A DNA stretch of 64,000 nucleotides from an uncultured Faecalibacterium sp. Lineage in GTDB: Bacteria > Bacillota > Clostridia > Oscillospirales > Ruminococcaceae. This document shows positions 49,950 through 59,520 of the stretch, piece after piece. Position 1 is the first letter of the stretch; each line of letters begins with the position of its first letter. The position numbers and the translations under genes are program-made. The DNA is taken from positions 9,250-73,249 of the forward strand of contig CAKTCK010000007.1 in assembly GCA_934539245.1 (NCBI GenBank), written 5' to 3'. The notes beneath the pieces were generated by a model. It was given only the letters and a program-made list of their open reading frames with translations. It was not told where the DNA came from and ran no database searches.

Positions 49950-51320
49950 ATGGAACAACAACACAAGCGCAGCGCGTTCTCCGGTAAGATCGGGTTCGTG
50001 CTGTCGGCCGCAGGCGCTTCGGTGGGTCTGGGCAACATCTGGCGCTTCCCGTATCTGGCAGCCAAATACGGCGGCGGCATTTTCCTGCTGGTATACATTC
50101 TGCTGGCAGTCACCTTTGGCTATACCATGATCGTAGCCGAGACCGCGTTGGGCCGTATGACCCACAAAAGCCCTGTCAGCGCCTACGCCCACTTCGGCAA
50201 GGGGAAAGGCATCCGGTTCGGCGGCTGGATCAACGCCATCATCCCCATTTTGATCGTGCCGTATTATTCGGTCATCGGCGGCTGGGTCATCCACTATCTG
50301 GCCGAGTACCTGTGCGGACGCGGCGGGAATCTGGCGGCGGACGGCTATTTCTCCGCCTTTATCACCAATGGCTTGCAGGCCGAGCTGGCGTTTTTGCTGT
50401 TCAGCTTGTTCACGCTGGGCGTCATCTTTGCCGGTGTGCGCAACGGCGTGGAGCGCGTCTCCAAGGTGATGATGCCGGTGCTGGTGGTGCTTTCGCTGGT
50501 CATTGCGGGCTACTCTGTCACCCGTCCCGGCGCACTGGCGGGTGTGAAGTATTTTCTGGTGCCCAACCCCAAAAACTTTTCGTGGATGACCGTGGTCACC
50601 GCCATGGGGCAGATGTTCTACTCGCTGTCCATCGCCATGGGCATTCTGGTCACCTTCGGCTCTTATATGAAGAAGGATGTCTCTATTGAGGAGTCCACCG
50701 AGAACGTGGAGGTGTTCGATACCGCCATTGCCATCATGGCAGGTCTGATGATCATCCCGGCGGTGTTCGCCTTCTCCGGCGGCGACCCGGACACCCTGCA
50801 GGCCGGCCCTGCACTGATGTTCATCACCATCCCCAAAGTTTTTGCCAGCATGGGTCTGGGCACTGTGGTGGGTGTGCTGTTCTTTGTGCTGGTGCTGTTT
50901 GCAGCCATTACCAGCTCCATCGCTCTGACCGAGAGCGCCGTCTCCACCTTTGAGGACGAGCTGGGTTGGGACCGCACCCGCTCCACCGTGCTCATCGGCG
51001 CCATCATGGTGGTGCTGGGCAGCCTGTCGGCGCTGGGCTACGGCCCGCTGGCCGGGGTGACCGTGTTCGGGATGCAGTTCTTGGACTTCTTCGACTTCCT
51101 GACCAACTCGGTCATGATGCCCATTGCAGCCATTGCCACCTGCCTGCTGGTGTCCCGCGTCATCGGCGTGGAGCAGATCGCGCAGGAGGTGGAGCAGGAC
51201 GGTCAGCGGTTCCGCCGCAAGCCGGTGTTCAATTTTATGATCCGCTGGCTGTGCCCCATTTTTGCGGCCATCATTCTGGCAAGCTCGGTGGCAAATGCTC
51301 TGGGTTGGATCGCCATGTAA
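49950..51320 (+). CDS. Neurotransmitter:sodium symporter (NSS) family transporter
   Basis: A 456-residue membrane protein with about 11-12 helices. The first helix has GFVLSAAGASVGLGNIWRFPYLAAKYGGG, the sodium- and substrate-binding region of the LeuT fold (split here into GFVLSAAGASVG and LGNIWRFPYLAAKYGGG), and helix 6 has MGQMFYSLSIAMGILVTFGS. It takes up an amino acid with sodium; which one is not clear. AGAGGAAC precedes the ATG. Adenine deaminase follows after 64 bases without a clear terminator between, so they may be co-transcribed. Confidence 0.93.
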   Translation: MEQQHKRSAFSGKIGFVLSAAGASVGLGNIWRFPYLAAKYGGGIFLLVYILLAVTFGYTMIVAETALGRMTHKSPVSAYAHFGKGKGIRFGGWINAIIPILIVPYYSVIGGWVIHYLAEYLCGRGGNLAADGYFSAFITNGLQAELAFLLFSLFTLGVIFAGVRNGVERVSKVMMPVLVVLSLVIAGYSVTRPGALAGVKYFLVPNPKNFSWMTVVTAMGQMFYSLSIAMGILVTFGSYMKKDVSIEESTENVEVFDTAIAIMAGLMIIPAVFAFSGGDPDTLQAGPALMFITIPKVFASMGLGTVVGVLFFVLVLFAAITSSIALTESAVSTFEDELGWDRTRSTVLIGAIMVVLGSLSALGYGPLAGVTVFGMQFLDFFDFLTNSVMMPIAAIATCLLVSRVIGVEQIAQEVEQDGQRFRRKPVFNFMIRWLCPIFAAIILASSVANALGWIAM

Positions 51321-51384
51321 AGTAAAGAAAACAGGTCTTTCTAGCAGCAGAACGCAGGCTTTTTAACAGGATAAGGTGGTTCTT

Positions 51385-53124
51385 ATGAAAATGGAAACCT
51401 TGAAACAGCAGATCCTGACAGCAAAGGGTGACATGCGGGCAGAGCTGGTGCTGAAAAATGCCCGTGTCATCAACGTGTTCACAAACGAGATCGAGCAGGC
51501 CGATGTAGCCATCCGTCAAGGGGTCATCCTTGGCGTGGGGCACTACACCGGCGAGATCGAACTGGACTTGCAGGGCAAATATGTCTGCCCGGGTCTTGTG
51601 GATGGGCACATCCATATTGAAAGCTCCATGCTCTGCGACCCGGCCTTTGAACAGGCGGTACTGCCCCACGGCACTACGGCAGTGGTCACCGACCCGCACG
51701 AGATCTCCAATGTGGCCGGTACGGCGGGACTGGACTTTATGCTGGAAACTACGAAAGATTTGGCACTTTCGGTCTACTTTATGCTGCCCTCCTGTGTGCC
51801 CGCCACCGGGCTGGACGAGTCCGGCGCGGTGCTGGAAGCAGAGCAGCTGCGCCCCTATTACCAGCAGCCCCGGGTGCTGGGTCTGGCGGAGCTGATGAAC
51901 TCCTACGGCACAGTGCGCGCGGACGAAAAGATCCTACAAAAGATCTGCGACTGCACCGCTGCGGGCAAAAAGATCGACGGCCACGCACCCTTCCTCAGCG
52001 GGGAAGAGCTGAACGCCTATATCGCCGCCGGGGTGCAGTCCGACCATGAGTGCTCGGACATCCACGAGGCCATGGAAAAGCTGCGGCGCGGCCAGTACAT
52101 CATGGTGCGGGAGGGCACGGCAGCCCAGAATATGGACAGCCTGCTGCCTCTGTTCCGGGAGCCCTATTGCAGCCGCTGTATGCTGGTGACCGACGACAAG
52201 CACCCCGGCGACCTGTTGCAGGGCGGGCATATCGACTATATCATCCGCAAGGCCATTGCTGCCGGGGTAGACCCGGTGGTGGCGGTGCGGATGGGCACCC
52301 TTGTCCCGTGCCAGTATTTCGGCCTTGCGCACAGCGGCGCGGTAGCCCCCGGCTATACCGCCGACCTGATCGTGCTGTCAAATCTGGAACAGTTCACAGT
52401 AGAGCAGGTGTACAAAAAGGGCAAACTGGTGGCGCAGCAGGGCAAAATGCTGCACCCCGCCACCCTTGCGGTGGACAGAGCGCGGTTTGCGCGGGTGTTC
52501 GATTCCTTTAATATGGACGAGATCACCCCGGAGCAATTGCAGCTGAAGCAGACCGGCACCCGGCAGCGGGTGATCTGCTTGACCCCGCACGCGCTGCTGA
52601 CCACGGAAAAGATCGTTCCGTTCTGTCAGCATCCGGGCACAGCGCCCGGCGTGGACGTGGCGCAGCAGATCGTCAAGCTGGCGGTATTCGAGCGGCATCA
52701 CCGCTCCGGTCATGTGGGATTGGGCTTTTTGGGCAACTACGGCCTGCAATGCGGCGCGGTGGCTTCCAGCATCGCCCACGACTCCCACAACCTCATCGTG
52801 GTGGGCACCAACGATGCCGACATGGTGCTGGCGGGCAACACGGTGCGCAAAAATAAAGGCGGCTTAGCCTTTGCACTGAACGGACAGGTGGTAGGGGAGC
52901 TGCCGCTGCCGGTGGCAGGGCTTATGAGCACCGAAAGCGCCGAGGCCGTGGAGGAAAAGCTGCAAACGCTCAAGGCATCGCTGAAAGCCCACGGCATCTC
53001 GGAGGACATCGACGCCTTTATGACCCTTGCCTTCGTCAGCCTGCCGGTCATCCCGAAGCTGCGGCTGAACACTTACGGCATTGTGGATGTGGATGCCCAG
53101 CAGATCGTCCCGGCGGTGTTCTGA
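51385..53124 (+). CDS. ade: Adenine deaminase Ade
   Basis: A 579-residue metal-dependent amidohydrolase turning adenine into hypoxanthine for purine salvage. VDGHIHIESSM holds the first metal ligands, AVVTDPHEISNVAG and KIDGHAPFLSGEELNAYIAAG follow, and VTDDKHPGDLLQGGHID carries the catalytic Asp. The C-terminal domain (HHRSGHVGLGFLGNYGLQCG) is typical of Ade. Length is normal. The ATG at 51385 has AAGGTGG upstream; in-frame starts at 51376 overlap that site. Confidence 0.94.
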   Translation: MKMETLKQQILTAKGDMRAELVLKNARVINVFTNEIEQADVAIRQGVILGVGHYTGEIELDLQGKYVCPGLVDGHIHIESSMLCDPAFEQAVLPHGTTAVVTDPHEISNVAGTAGLDFMLETTKDLALSVYFMLPSCVPATGLDESGAVLEAEQLRPYYQQPRVLGLAELMNSYGTVRADEKILQKICDCTAAGKKIDGHAPFLSGEELNAYIAAGVQSDHECSDIHEAMEKLRRGQYIMVREGTAAQNMDSLLPLFREPYCSRCMLVTDDKHPGDLLQGGHIDYIIRKAIAAGVDPVVAVRMGTLVPCQYFGLAHSGAVAPGYTADLIVLSNLEQFTVEQVYKKGKLVAQQGKMLHPATLAVDRARFARVFDSFNMDEITPEQLQLKQTGTRQRVICLTPHALLTTEKIVPFCQHPGTAPGVDVAQQIVKLAVFERHHRSGHVGLGFLGNYGLQCGAVASSIAHDSHNLIVVGTNDADMVLAGNTVRKNKGGLAFALNGQVVGELPLPVAGLMSTESAEAVEEKLQTLKASLKAHGISEDIDAFMTLAFVSLPVIPKLRLNTYGIVDVDAQQIVPAVF

Positions 53125-53139
53125 AAAAAGTAGAAGAAT

Positions 53140-53184
53140 AAAATTCAATGCGCCAGACTCGCGGGTCTGGCGCATTTGAATTTT
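53140..53184. terminator. Bidirectional terminator between ade and modC
   Basis: AAAATTCAATGCGCCAGAC pairs with GTCTGGCGCATTTGAATTTT with a single bulge, flanked by A and T tracts, between convergent genes. Confidence 0.88.
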
Positions 53185-53196
53185 AGACAAATTTTT

Positions 53197-54246
53197 TCAG
53201 CCTTTCAGCGGCATGATGCTCTCCGGCGCGGCACACAGGTACTGCGGCGCGGCGGGCGCTGCCGAGCAAAGGCTTTTTTTGCCCACCTTCCACCACAGCT
53301 GCGCCGTACCCTCCGGCGAGGTGCAGATGAGGTTCCAGTCAAAGGGGTTCTCACTGGTGGAAACGGCTTTTACCGGGATGGCATTGGGCACATCGGCGGT
53401 GCAGGGCGCAAAGTCGTGGGCACGGATGCCCACAGCGGTACAGCCTGCCGGGACAGGCAGCGCCAGCCGCAGGGTGGTGTCCCAGCCGTCCAGCCGGACG
53501 GTGTGGCTGTCCAGCGGGGTGCAGGGCAGAATGTTCTTGCAGCCGGTCAGCCGTGCGGCGGCGACGCTCTGCGGGTCGGCAAACACCTCTTTTGTGCTGC
53601 CGGTGCGCAGCACCTGCCCTTCGTTCAGCACGATCATCTCTTTGCACAGGCGGTAGGCCTCGTCCCGGTTGTGGGTCACCAGCAGGGCGGTACCCGCAAA
53701 GCTTGCCAGCAGGCTGCCTACCTCGCCCTCTACCTCTTCCCGCAGATAGCTGTCCAACGCGCTGAAGGGCTCGTCCAGCATCAGGATACGTGGCTTGCCC
53801 ACCAGAATGCGTGCCAGCGCGGCGCGCTGCTGCTGTCCGCCGGAAAGCTGGGCAGGGTAGCGTTTTGCCAGCGCTTCCAACCGCATGGCGCGCAGCATCT
53901 CGGCGCAGGCGGCGCGGCGGGCGGCGGGGTCTTTTTCTGCCTTCAGGCCGCAAAGGATATTCTGCTCCACAGTCATGTTGGGGAACAGGGCGTAGTTCTG
54001 GAACAGCAGTCCCACGCCCCGCTGCTGCGGCGGCAGGTCGATGTGCCGGTCACTGTCGAACAGCACCCGCCCGTCCAGCACGATGCGTCCGCGGTCCGGC
54101 TTTACGATGCCCGCGATGCACCGCAGGGTCATGCTTTTGCCGCAGCCGGAAGCGCCCAGCAAAGCGGTGGAGGTGTTGTCGGCGGTAAAAGCGGCGCGGA
54201 GGGTGAAGCCGTCCAGCTTTTTTTCAATGTTGACTTCAAGGCTCAT
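53197..54246 (-). CDS. modC: Molybdate ABC transporter ATPase ModC
   Basis: A 349-residue ATPase. Walker [10 protein letters not shown] (unusual Met after the GKS), signature [16 protein letters not shown] and Walker [14 protein letters not shown] are present. The C-terminal 110 residues form an MOP/TOBE-like domain that may sense molybdate. Start 54246 overlaps the modB stop by four bases (ATGA); no strong ribosome site is seen, consistent with coupling. It powers ModB, with ModA as binder. Confidence 0.88.
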   Translation of the reverse strand: MSLEVNIEKKLDGFTLRAAFTADNTSTALLGASGCGKSMTLRCIAGIVKPDRGRIVLDGRVLFDSDRHIDLPPQQRGVGLLFQNYALFPNMTVEQNILCGLKAEKDPAARRAACAEMLRAMRLEALAKRYPAQLSGGQQQRAALARILVGKPRILMLDEPFSALDSYLREEVEGEVGSLLASFAGTALLVTHNRDEAYRLCKEMIVLNEGQVLRTGSTKEVFADPQSVAAARLTGCKNILPCTPLDSHTVRLDGWDTTLRLALPVPAGCTAVGIRAHDFAPCTADVPNAIPVKAVSTSENPFDWNLICTSPEGTAQLWWKVGKKSLCSAAPAAPQYLCAAPESIMPLKG

Positions 54247-54914
54247 TTCCGGGCACCCGCTTTCTGTTTTTTCTCCAGCAGGTTCACCGCCAGCAGCACC
54301 ACCGCCGAAATGGCGATATCCACCAGCACCCACCGCATGGCGCCCAGTTCATCGTTGGTGCGCCAGAGCTGGTAGACCGTGGTGGCAATGGTGGCGGTCT
54401 TGCCGGGGGTGTAGCCCGCGATCATGCTGGTAGCGCCGTATTCGCCCAGTGCCCGGGCAAAAGCCAGCACTGTGCCCGCCAGAATGCCCTGACGGCAGGC
54501 GGGCATCCGCACCCGCCAAAAGATCCATGTATCGGACTGTCCCAGCGTCTGCGCCGACCACGCCAGCGTTTCGTCAAAGCTTTCAAACGCGCCGCGCGCG
54601 GTGCGGTACATCAGCGGAAAAGCCACCACGATGGAGGCAAAGATGGCGCTGTACCAGTTCATGACCAGCTTTACCCCGAACTGCTGCATGAAAAAGATGC
54701 CCAGCGGCCGCTTTGCGCCGAAGAGCAGCAGCAGAAAGTAGCCCACCACCGTGGGCGGCAGCACCATAGGCAGGGTGAGCAGCACATCCAGCACACCCTT
54801 GACCACCCGGGGCAGACGAGCAATATAATAGGCGGCAAAAATGCCAAGAAAGAACACCGCCGCGCAGCTGATCAAAGCAATGCGCAGGCTGTTCCACAAC
54901 GGATACCAGTCCAT
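54243..54914 (-). CDS. modB: Molybdate ABC transporter permease ModB
   Basis: A 223-residue permease with five to six helices. LTLPMVLPPTVVGYFLLLLF is the ModB hallmark, and ESFDETLAWSAQTLGQSDTWIFWRV is the ATPase contact loop. FARALGEYGATSMIAG near residue 170 is also typical. AAAGGAG precedes the ATG. Confidence 0.94.
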   Translation of the reverse strand: MDWYPLWNSLRIALISCAAVFFLGIFAAYYIARLPRVVKGVLDVLLTLPMVLPPTVVGYFLLLLFGAKRPLGIFFMQQFGVKLVMNWYSAIFASIVVAFPLMYRTARGAFESFDETLAWSAQTLGQSDTWIFWRVRMPACRQGILAGTVLAFARALGEYGATSMIAGYTPGKTATIATTVYQLWRTNDELGAMRWVLVDIAISAVVLLAVNLLEKKQKAGARK

Positions 54915-54924
54915 GCCTGCTCCT

Positions 54925-55809
54925 TTATACGGCGCTGAAGCCCACGCCCTCGAATACGGTCATGGCCTTGTCGGTCTGTAAGTAAGCCAAAAACTCCTTG
55001 GCGGCCTCAGCGTTAGGGGCGGCTTTCAGCACAGCGGCGGGATAGATGACCTGACCGCACATCTCCTTGGTGGCCTCGTCCACGGGGGTCAGACCGGCGC
55101 TGTACGCATCAGTGCAGTAAACGACACCGGCATCCACGCTGCCTTCGGTGACCTGCGTGGTCACCTCCTTGACGTTGGAACCGTAGGTGATCACGCCCGC
55201 AGCAGCCAGTGCAGCTTCGTCCAGCTGGTAGTAGGCAAGGATCTTCTGGGTGTACTGCCCCACAGGCACATCGCTGTTGCCCATGCAGAACAGGATATCC
55301 TGTGCCTTCAGATGCTCGGCCAGTGCGTCAAAGCTGTCAATGCCCTTGTCGCTGCCCTCCGGCACGCAGAGCACCACCTTGTTTTCCAGCAGGTTCACGC
55401 GGCTGTCGGCATCCACAAAGTCAAGACCGTCCTTGTTCACATCGGCAGAAGCGGTGATGTCCAGCTGGTTCATCTGCTTCTGACCGGCAGAGATGAACAG
55501 ATCGCAATCCGCGCCCTCCTGGATCTGGGTCTTGAGAGTGCCGGAGGAGTCGAAGTTGAAGCGGAAGGTCACCTCCGGGTGCTCTGCCGTGTAGCTCTCG
55601 CCGATAGCGTTCAGCGTCTCGGTAAGGGAGGCGGCGGCAAACACGGTCAGCTCCACGCTCTGGGCTGCTTCCGAGGAAGCGGCGGCAGAGGAAGCCACGG
55701 ACGATGCTGCGCTGGAAGCAGCACCGCCGCAGGCGGTAAGGGCAGCAGCTGCACCGGCCATACCGGCAGCGGCCAGAAAACTCCGGCGGGAAATGCGATG
55801 GTTGTTCAT
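54925..55809 (-). CDS. modA: Molybdate-binding lipoprotein ModA
   Basis: A 294-residue binding protein. The signal has SRRSFLAAAG and a lipobox ending at Cys27, then a SASSAASS-type linker. Family motifs: ELTVFAAASLTETLNAIGESY at the start of the fold (split: ELTVFAAASL, TETLNAIGESY), FNFDSSGTLKTQIQEGADCD and VITYGSNVKEVTTQVTEGSVD. It may bind molybdate or tungstate. AAGGAG precedes the ATG. First of modABC; it follows the MOSC-MogA gene after 74 bases. Confidence 0.93.
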   Translation of the reverse strand: MNNHRISRRSFLAAAGMAGAAAALTACGGAASSAASSVASSAAASSEAAQSVELTVFAAASLTETLNAIGESYTAEHPEVTFRFNFDSSGTLKTQIQEGADCDLFISAGQKQMNQLDITASADVNKDGLDFVDADSRVNLLENKVVLCVPEGSDKGIDSFDALAEHLKAQDILFCMGNSDVPVGQYTQKILAYYQLDEAALAAAGVITYGSNVKEVTTQVTEGSVDAGVVYCTDAYSAGLTPVDEATKEMCGQVIYPAAVLKAAPNAEAAKEFLAYLQTDKAMTVFEGVGFSAV

Positions 55810-55883
55810 ATCTGTTTTCTCCTTACTTCAAGTAAAAACTATTCTATTTCTACGCCCCGTAAAGGAAAACAGGGCGGGAAACC

Positions 55884-56816
55884 TTACTTGCGGGCGCACT
55901 CGCCGTCCAGACCCGCGGCGATGCGTACCCCGTGCTCCAAGCTGGGCAGGATGTATTCCAAATTCTCCTGTACTGCCTTGGGGCTGCCCGGCAGATTGAC
56001 GATCAGGGTCTTGCCGCGCAGCACGCTGACGCCACGGCTCAGCATCCCGCGCGGGGTGATGCTCAGGCTGTGGTAGCGCATGGCTTCGGCAATGCCGGGG
56101 GCGTTGCGGTCGGCCACGGCGCAGGTGGCTTCCGGGGTGATGTCCCGGGGAGAGAAGCCGGTGCCGCCGGTGGTGAGCACAAGGTTCACCTGACGGCCGT
56201 CTGCCATGCGGATGAGCTGCGTTTTCAGCGCCTTTGCTTCGTCCGGCAGGATCATAGTCTCCTCCACCACATAGCCTGCGGCGGTGAGCATTTGGGCGAT
56301 CAGCGGGCCGCTTTTATCCTCCCGCTCGCCGCGGCTGCCCTTATCCGAAAGGGTGATAACGGCAGCGCGCAGGGGCGGGTTTTCCAGTACGGGCAGCAGG
56401 GTCACCTCGTCCCCCACATGGATCTCGCCGCCGGTGAGCACCCGGGCGAACACGCCCTCGTGGGGCATGATGCACTCGCCGGTCTGCTGTTTGATGACGC
56501 AATCATTGTGGCACTCTTTGCCGATCTGAGTCATTTCCAGCACAACATCGCCAATAGCGAACCGGCTGGTCACCGGCAGACTGCGGAAATCGAAGCCCTC
56601 GATGACCAGATTTTCGCCGAAGGCGCCGTAGTCCACCCAGAGCTTTTTACGGAAGGCCTCGATCTTTTCGGCGCTGAGCATACTGACCTGACGGTGCCAG
56701 TTGCCGCCGTGGGCGTCCTCCACGATGCCCCATTCCGGGGTCAAAACGGCGCTGGGTACCTCAGTTTTTACGGTGCCCCGCTTGGGGCTGGTGCAGATTG
56801 CCAGAAGCTTACCCAT
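55884..56816 (-). CDS. MOSC domain fused to a MogA/MoaB-type molybdopterin-binding domain
   Basis: A 310-residue two-domain protein. Residues 1-145 form a MOSC domain (GIVEDAHGGNWHRQVSML, GECIMPHEGVFARVLTGGEI, with Cys in KECHNDCVIKQQTGEC). Residues 150-310 form a MogA/MoaB domain (AAVITLSDKGSRGEREDKSG, LVLTTGGTGFSPRDITPEAT, VNLPGSPKAVQENL), which adenylylates molybdopterin before metal insertion. The MOSC half may carry metal-sulfur species. GGAGG precedes the ATG. It lies 6 bases downstream of moaA. Confidence 0.9.
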   Translation of the reverse strand: MGKLLAICTSPKRGTVKTEVPSAVLTPEWGIVEDAHGGNWHRQVSMLSAEKIEAFRKKLWVDYGAFGENLVIEGFDFRSLPVTSRFAIGDVVLEMTQIGKECHNDCVIKQQTGECIMPHEGVFARVLTGGEIHVGDEVTLLPVLENPPLRAAVITLSDKGSRGEREDKSGPLIAQMLTAAGYVVEETMILPDEAKALKTQLIRMADGRQVNLVLTTGGTGFSPRDITPEATCAVADRNAPGIAEAMRYHSLSITPRGMLSRGVSVLRGKTLIVNLPGSPKAVQENLEYILPSLEHGVRIAAGLDGECARK

Positions 56817-56822
56817 AGTTAT

Positions 56823-57800
56823 TTATCCTCCAATGCGATACATCCCGCGGGTAGCGGGCATGGAACTGTCGTTAAAATGGTGTTCCCGGGGCTTTGCCCA
56901 GATGGTCTCCCGGATAGCAGCCAGCAGCTGCGCATCGTCCGCGCCGCTGCGCAGCCGTGCGCGCAGGTCGCAGCCGGTCTCGCTGGCAAGGCAGGGACGC
57001 AAAAAGCCCTGACTGGTCAGCCGCACCCGGTTGCAGGAGGCACAGAACTTGCCGTGCACCGCTGCAATAAAGCCGATGCTGCCCTGCCAGCCCGGCACGG
57101 TGTAATACACCGCCGGGCCGTCGCCCAAGGCGTGCTCCTGCGCCGGGGAAAGGGGCGCAAGCTCCGGCCAGTGCCGGGCAAACCGCGCCCGCAGCTCCGG
57201 GCCGGAGATGCAGGACATAGCAGCACCGTAGCCGATGGGCATCATCTCGATGAACCGCACCTGCATGGCGTTGTCCGTTGCCAGTGCGGCGAGCTGTTCC
57301 AGCTCGCCCTCGTTGACGCCCGCCTGCGGCACGCAGTTCAGCTTGACCGGCAGGCCGCTTTCCAGCGCTGCCTGCAAGCCCGCCTGCACGGCGGCAAAAT
57401 CGTCCCGAGCGGTGATCTGCCGGAACACCTCCGGGCGCAGGGTGTCCAGACTGATGTTCACGCTGTCCAGCCCGGCGTCCAGCAAAGCGGGCAGCTGCTC
57501 TGCCAGCAGCACCGCGTTGGTGGTCAGAGTGACCCGGCGGATGCCCGGGGTCGCTTTGAGCCCTGCCACCAGCTGCGCCACGTTCTTGCGTACCAGCGGC
57601 TCGCCGCCGGTCACCCGCACGGTGTCGATGCCGCACTGGGCAAACAGCGCAGCCAGGCGCAGAAATTCCTCGTAGGTCAGCACGGCTTCCCGCTCCAGCT
57701 TTTCCACGCCGTCCGGCATACAGTAGCGGCAGCGCAGGTTGCACAGGTCGGTCACCGAAAGGCGCAGGTAATGGATCTCGCGCTGGTAACGATCAAACAT
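56823..57800 (-). CDS. moaA: GTP 3',8-cyclase MoaA
   Basis: Radical SAM enzyme that begins molybdenum cofactor synthesis from GTP. In the 325 residues the SAM cluster motif is CNLRCRYC (Cys20, 24, 27), the second cluster Cys lie in [21 protein letters not shown], and the C-terminus ends in the essential Gly-Gly (YRIGG). Start 57800 has GGAGGG upstream and overlaps moaC by 8 bases. Confidence 0.96.
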   Translation of the reverse strand: MFDRYQREIHYLRLSVTDLCNLRCRYCMPDGVEKLEREAVLTYEEFLRLAALFAQCGIDTVRVTGGEPLVRKNVAQLVAGLKATPGIRRVTLTTNAVLLAEQLPALLDAGLDSVNISLDTLRPEVFRQITARDDFAAVQAGLQAALESGLPVKLNCVPQAGVNEGELEQLAALATDNAMQVRFIEMMPIGYGAAMSCISGPELRARFARHWPELAPLSPAQEHALGDGPAVYYTVPGWQGSIGFIAAVHGKFCASCNRVRLTSQGFLRPCLASETGCDLRARLRSGADDAQLLAAIRETIWAKPREHHFNDSSMPATRGMYRIGG

Positions 57801-58290
57801 AGCCGCCCTCCGCCCGGATGTAGTGGCCGCTCTTGCCGCCGGTCTTTTCCACAAGATGGATCTCGCCCAGCTCCATGCCCTTATCCACGGCCTTGCACAT
57901 ATCGTAGATGGTCAGCAGCGCGGTGGAAACGCCGGTCAGCGCTTCCATCTCCACGCCAGTCACACCGCTGGTCTTAACGGTGCAAAGGGCTTCCACAGCC
58001 TGCCGCTCGGGCAGCAGACGGAACTCGATGCCCACCTTGGTCAAGGGCAGCGGATGGCACAGGGGGATCAGCTCGCTGGTGCGCTTGGTAGCCATGATGC
58101 CCGCAATGCGCGCCACGCCCAGCACGTCGCCCTTTTTCACGGTGCCGCTCTGCACGGCGGCAAAGGCTTCGGCGTTCATGGTAATAATGCCGTGGGCAGT
58201 GGCTTCCCGGGTGGTAACGGGCTTTGCGCTTACATCCACCATCACGGCGTTCCCGGCGGCATCAAAATGTGTCAGATTATTTTCATTCAT
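57793..58290 (-). CDS. moaC: Cyclic pyranopterin monophosphate synthase MoaC
   Basis: A 165-residue enzyme that completes cyclic pyranopterin phosphate synthesis with MoaA. It shows the family motifs [38 protein letters not shown] and [23 protein letters not shown]. No clear ribosome site precedes the ATG; instead AAAGAT-ACG-ATCTTT forms a palindrome right against it, and no alternative start exists downstream in a sensible place. Confidence 0.95.
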   Translation of the reverse strand: MNENNLTHFDAAGNAVMVDVSAKPVTTREATAHGIITMNAEAFAAVQSGTVKKGDVLGVARIAGIMATKRTSELIPLCHPLPLTKVGIEFRLLPERQAVEALCTVKTSGVTGVEMEALTGVSTALLTIYDMCKAVDKGMELGEIHLVEKTGGKSGHYIRAEGGYV

Positions 58291-58339
58291 AAAGATCGTA
58301 TCTTTCTTATTTTAAAATGAATCAAATTTGCAAACGTCC

Positions 58340-58476
58340 TCGCCCTCTCAGGCTCATTTCATTCGCCAGCTCCCCCAAAGTGGGAGCCCTTGGCAGTCCA
58401 CGCAAACTGCATCTCTTTGCCAAGGCCTCTCCCTTTGGGAGAGGTGGCACGGCGTAAGCCGTGACGGAGAGGGCGA
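58340..58476. repeat. Dispersed palindromic intergenic repeat, copy 3
   Basis: Terminal inverted repeats TCGCCCTCTC (58340-58349) and GAGAGGGCGA (58467-58476), with internal hairpins CTCCCCCAAAGTGGGAG, TTGGCA...TGCCAA and CTCTCCCTTTGGGAGAG. It shares words with copies 1 and 2, and interrupts the otherwise tight cofactor gene cluster between moaC and the molybdopterin-binding protein. Confidence 0.7.
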
Positions 58477-58487
58477 GCAAGCTGCAC

Positions 58488-59507
58488 TCAGCAATGCCCA
58501 AAGCCGCAGTTCGGCCAGTGGCACACCTCGCAGTTCAGGCACAGGCCGCCTTCGCCCAAGCGGGCGATATCCTCGGCGGTGATGGGGTCATCCGCCAGTA
58601 GACGGGGCAGCAGCAGGTCAAAAATGGTGCGCTTGGCGTACATCACACAGCCGGGCAGGCCGCATACCGGCACACCGTCCAGATAGCTGACGAGGAACAT
58701 GGCTCCCGGCAGCACCGGTGCACCGTAGGTGATGATGTCTGCTCCGGTGTTCTTGATGGCAAGCGGGGTGCGGTCGTCGGGGTCTACGCTCATGCCGCCG
58801 GTGGTAAAGATCAGCTCGCACCCTGCGGCTTTGGCTTCCAGAATGGCGGCGGTGATCCCGGCGGGGTCGTCATCGCAGACCTTGTGGAAAACCATCTCGC
58901 AGCCGTAGACAGCCAGCTTGCTTTGCAGGATGGGGGTGAATTTATCCTCGATGCGCCCCTTGAACACCTCGCTGCCGGTGGTGATGATGCCTACCTTCTT
59001 GGCCTGCATGGGCAGCACGTTCAAAATCGGCTCTGCCCCGGCGGCAGCCTGCATGGCGTCCATCTTCTCCTGCTCGATGACCAGCGGGATGATGCGGGTA
59101 CCAGCCAGCTTCTGTCCCTTTTTCACCGGCAGGTCGCCGTGGATGGTGGCGATCATCATCTGCGGAGTGCTGTTCACAGCCATCAGCGCCTTGCGGTTGA
59201 TCTTCAACAGGCCGTCACAGTCCGCGATCAGCTCGATCTTGCCCTCTTTCGGCGCAGTGCCGTGGATATTTTTGCCCGCAGCGGCCTTGTACAGCAGGGC
59301 GGCTGCTTCGTCCTCGTGGAGGATGCCGGGGTGCTTTTCCCAGACGTAGAGATTCTCCTTGCCGATGGAAAGCAGCACAGGGATGTCCTCGGGCTGGATG
59401 ACGTGCCCCTTGCGGAAGCGGGCATCCTTGTACTCGCCCGGGATGATCTGGGTGATATCATGGCAGAGCACCTGCCCTGCGGCGTCAACAGTACGGATCA
59501 GTTTCAT
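58488..59507 (-). CDS. Molybdopterin-binding protein with C-terminal Cys cluster
   Basis: A 339-residue MoeA-like protein. The N-terminal part (LIRTVDAAGQVLCHDITQI) and the MoCF-type binding domain (VGIITTGSEVFKGRIEDKFT, LIFTTGGMSVDPDDRTPLAI, VCGLPGCVMYAKRTIFDLLLP) are clear. It is shorter than MoeA. The last 20 residues hold CLNCEVCHWPNCGFGHC, five Cys and two His, which could bind an Fe-S cluster or zinc. The role is unknown; it may deliver or sense molybdopterin. AAGGAG precedes the ATG and mobB lies 13 bases upstream. Confidence 0.88.
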   Translation of the reverse strand: MKLIRTVDAAGQVLCHDITQIIPGEYKDARFRKGHVIQPEDIPVLLSIGKENLYVWEKHPGILHEDEAAALLYKAAAGKNIHGTAPKEGKIELIADCDGLLKINRKALMAVNSTPQMMIATIHGDLPVKKGQKLAGTRIIPLVIEQEKMDAMQAAAGAEPILNVLPMQAKKVGIITTGSEVFKGRIEDKFTPILQSKLAVYGCEMVFHKVCDDDPAGITAAILEAKAAGCELIFTTGGMSVDPDDRTPLAIKNTGADIITYGAPVLPGAMFLVSYLDGVPVCGLPGCVMYAKRTIFDLLLPRLLADDPITAEDIARLGEGGLCLNCEVCHWPNCGFGHC

Positions 59508-59520
59508 GATGGCATTCTCC

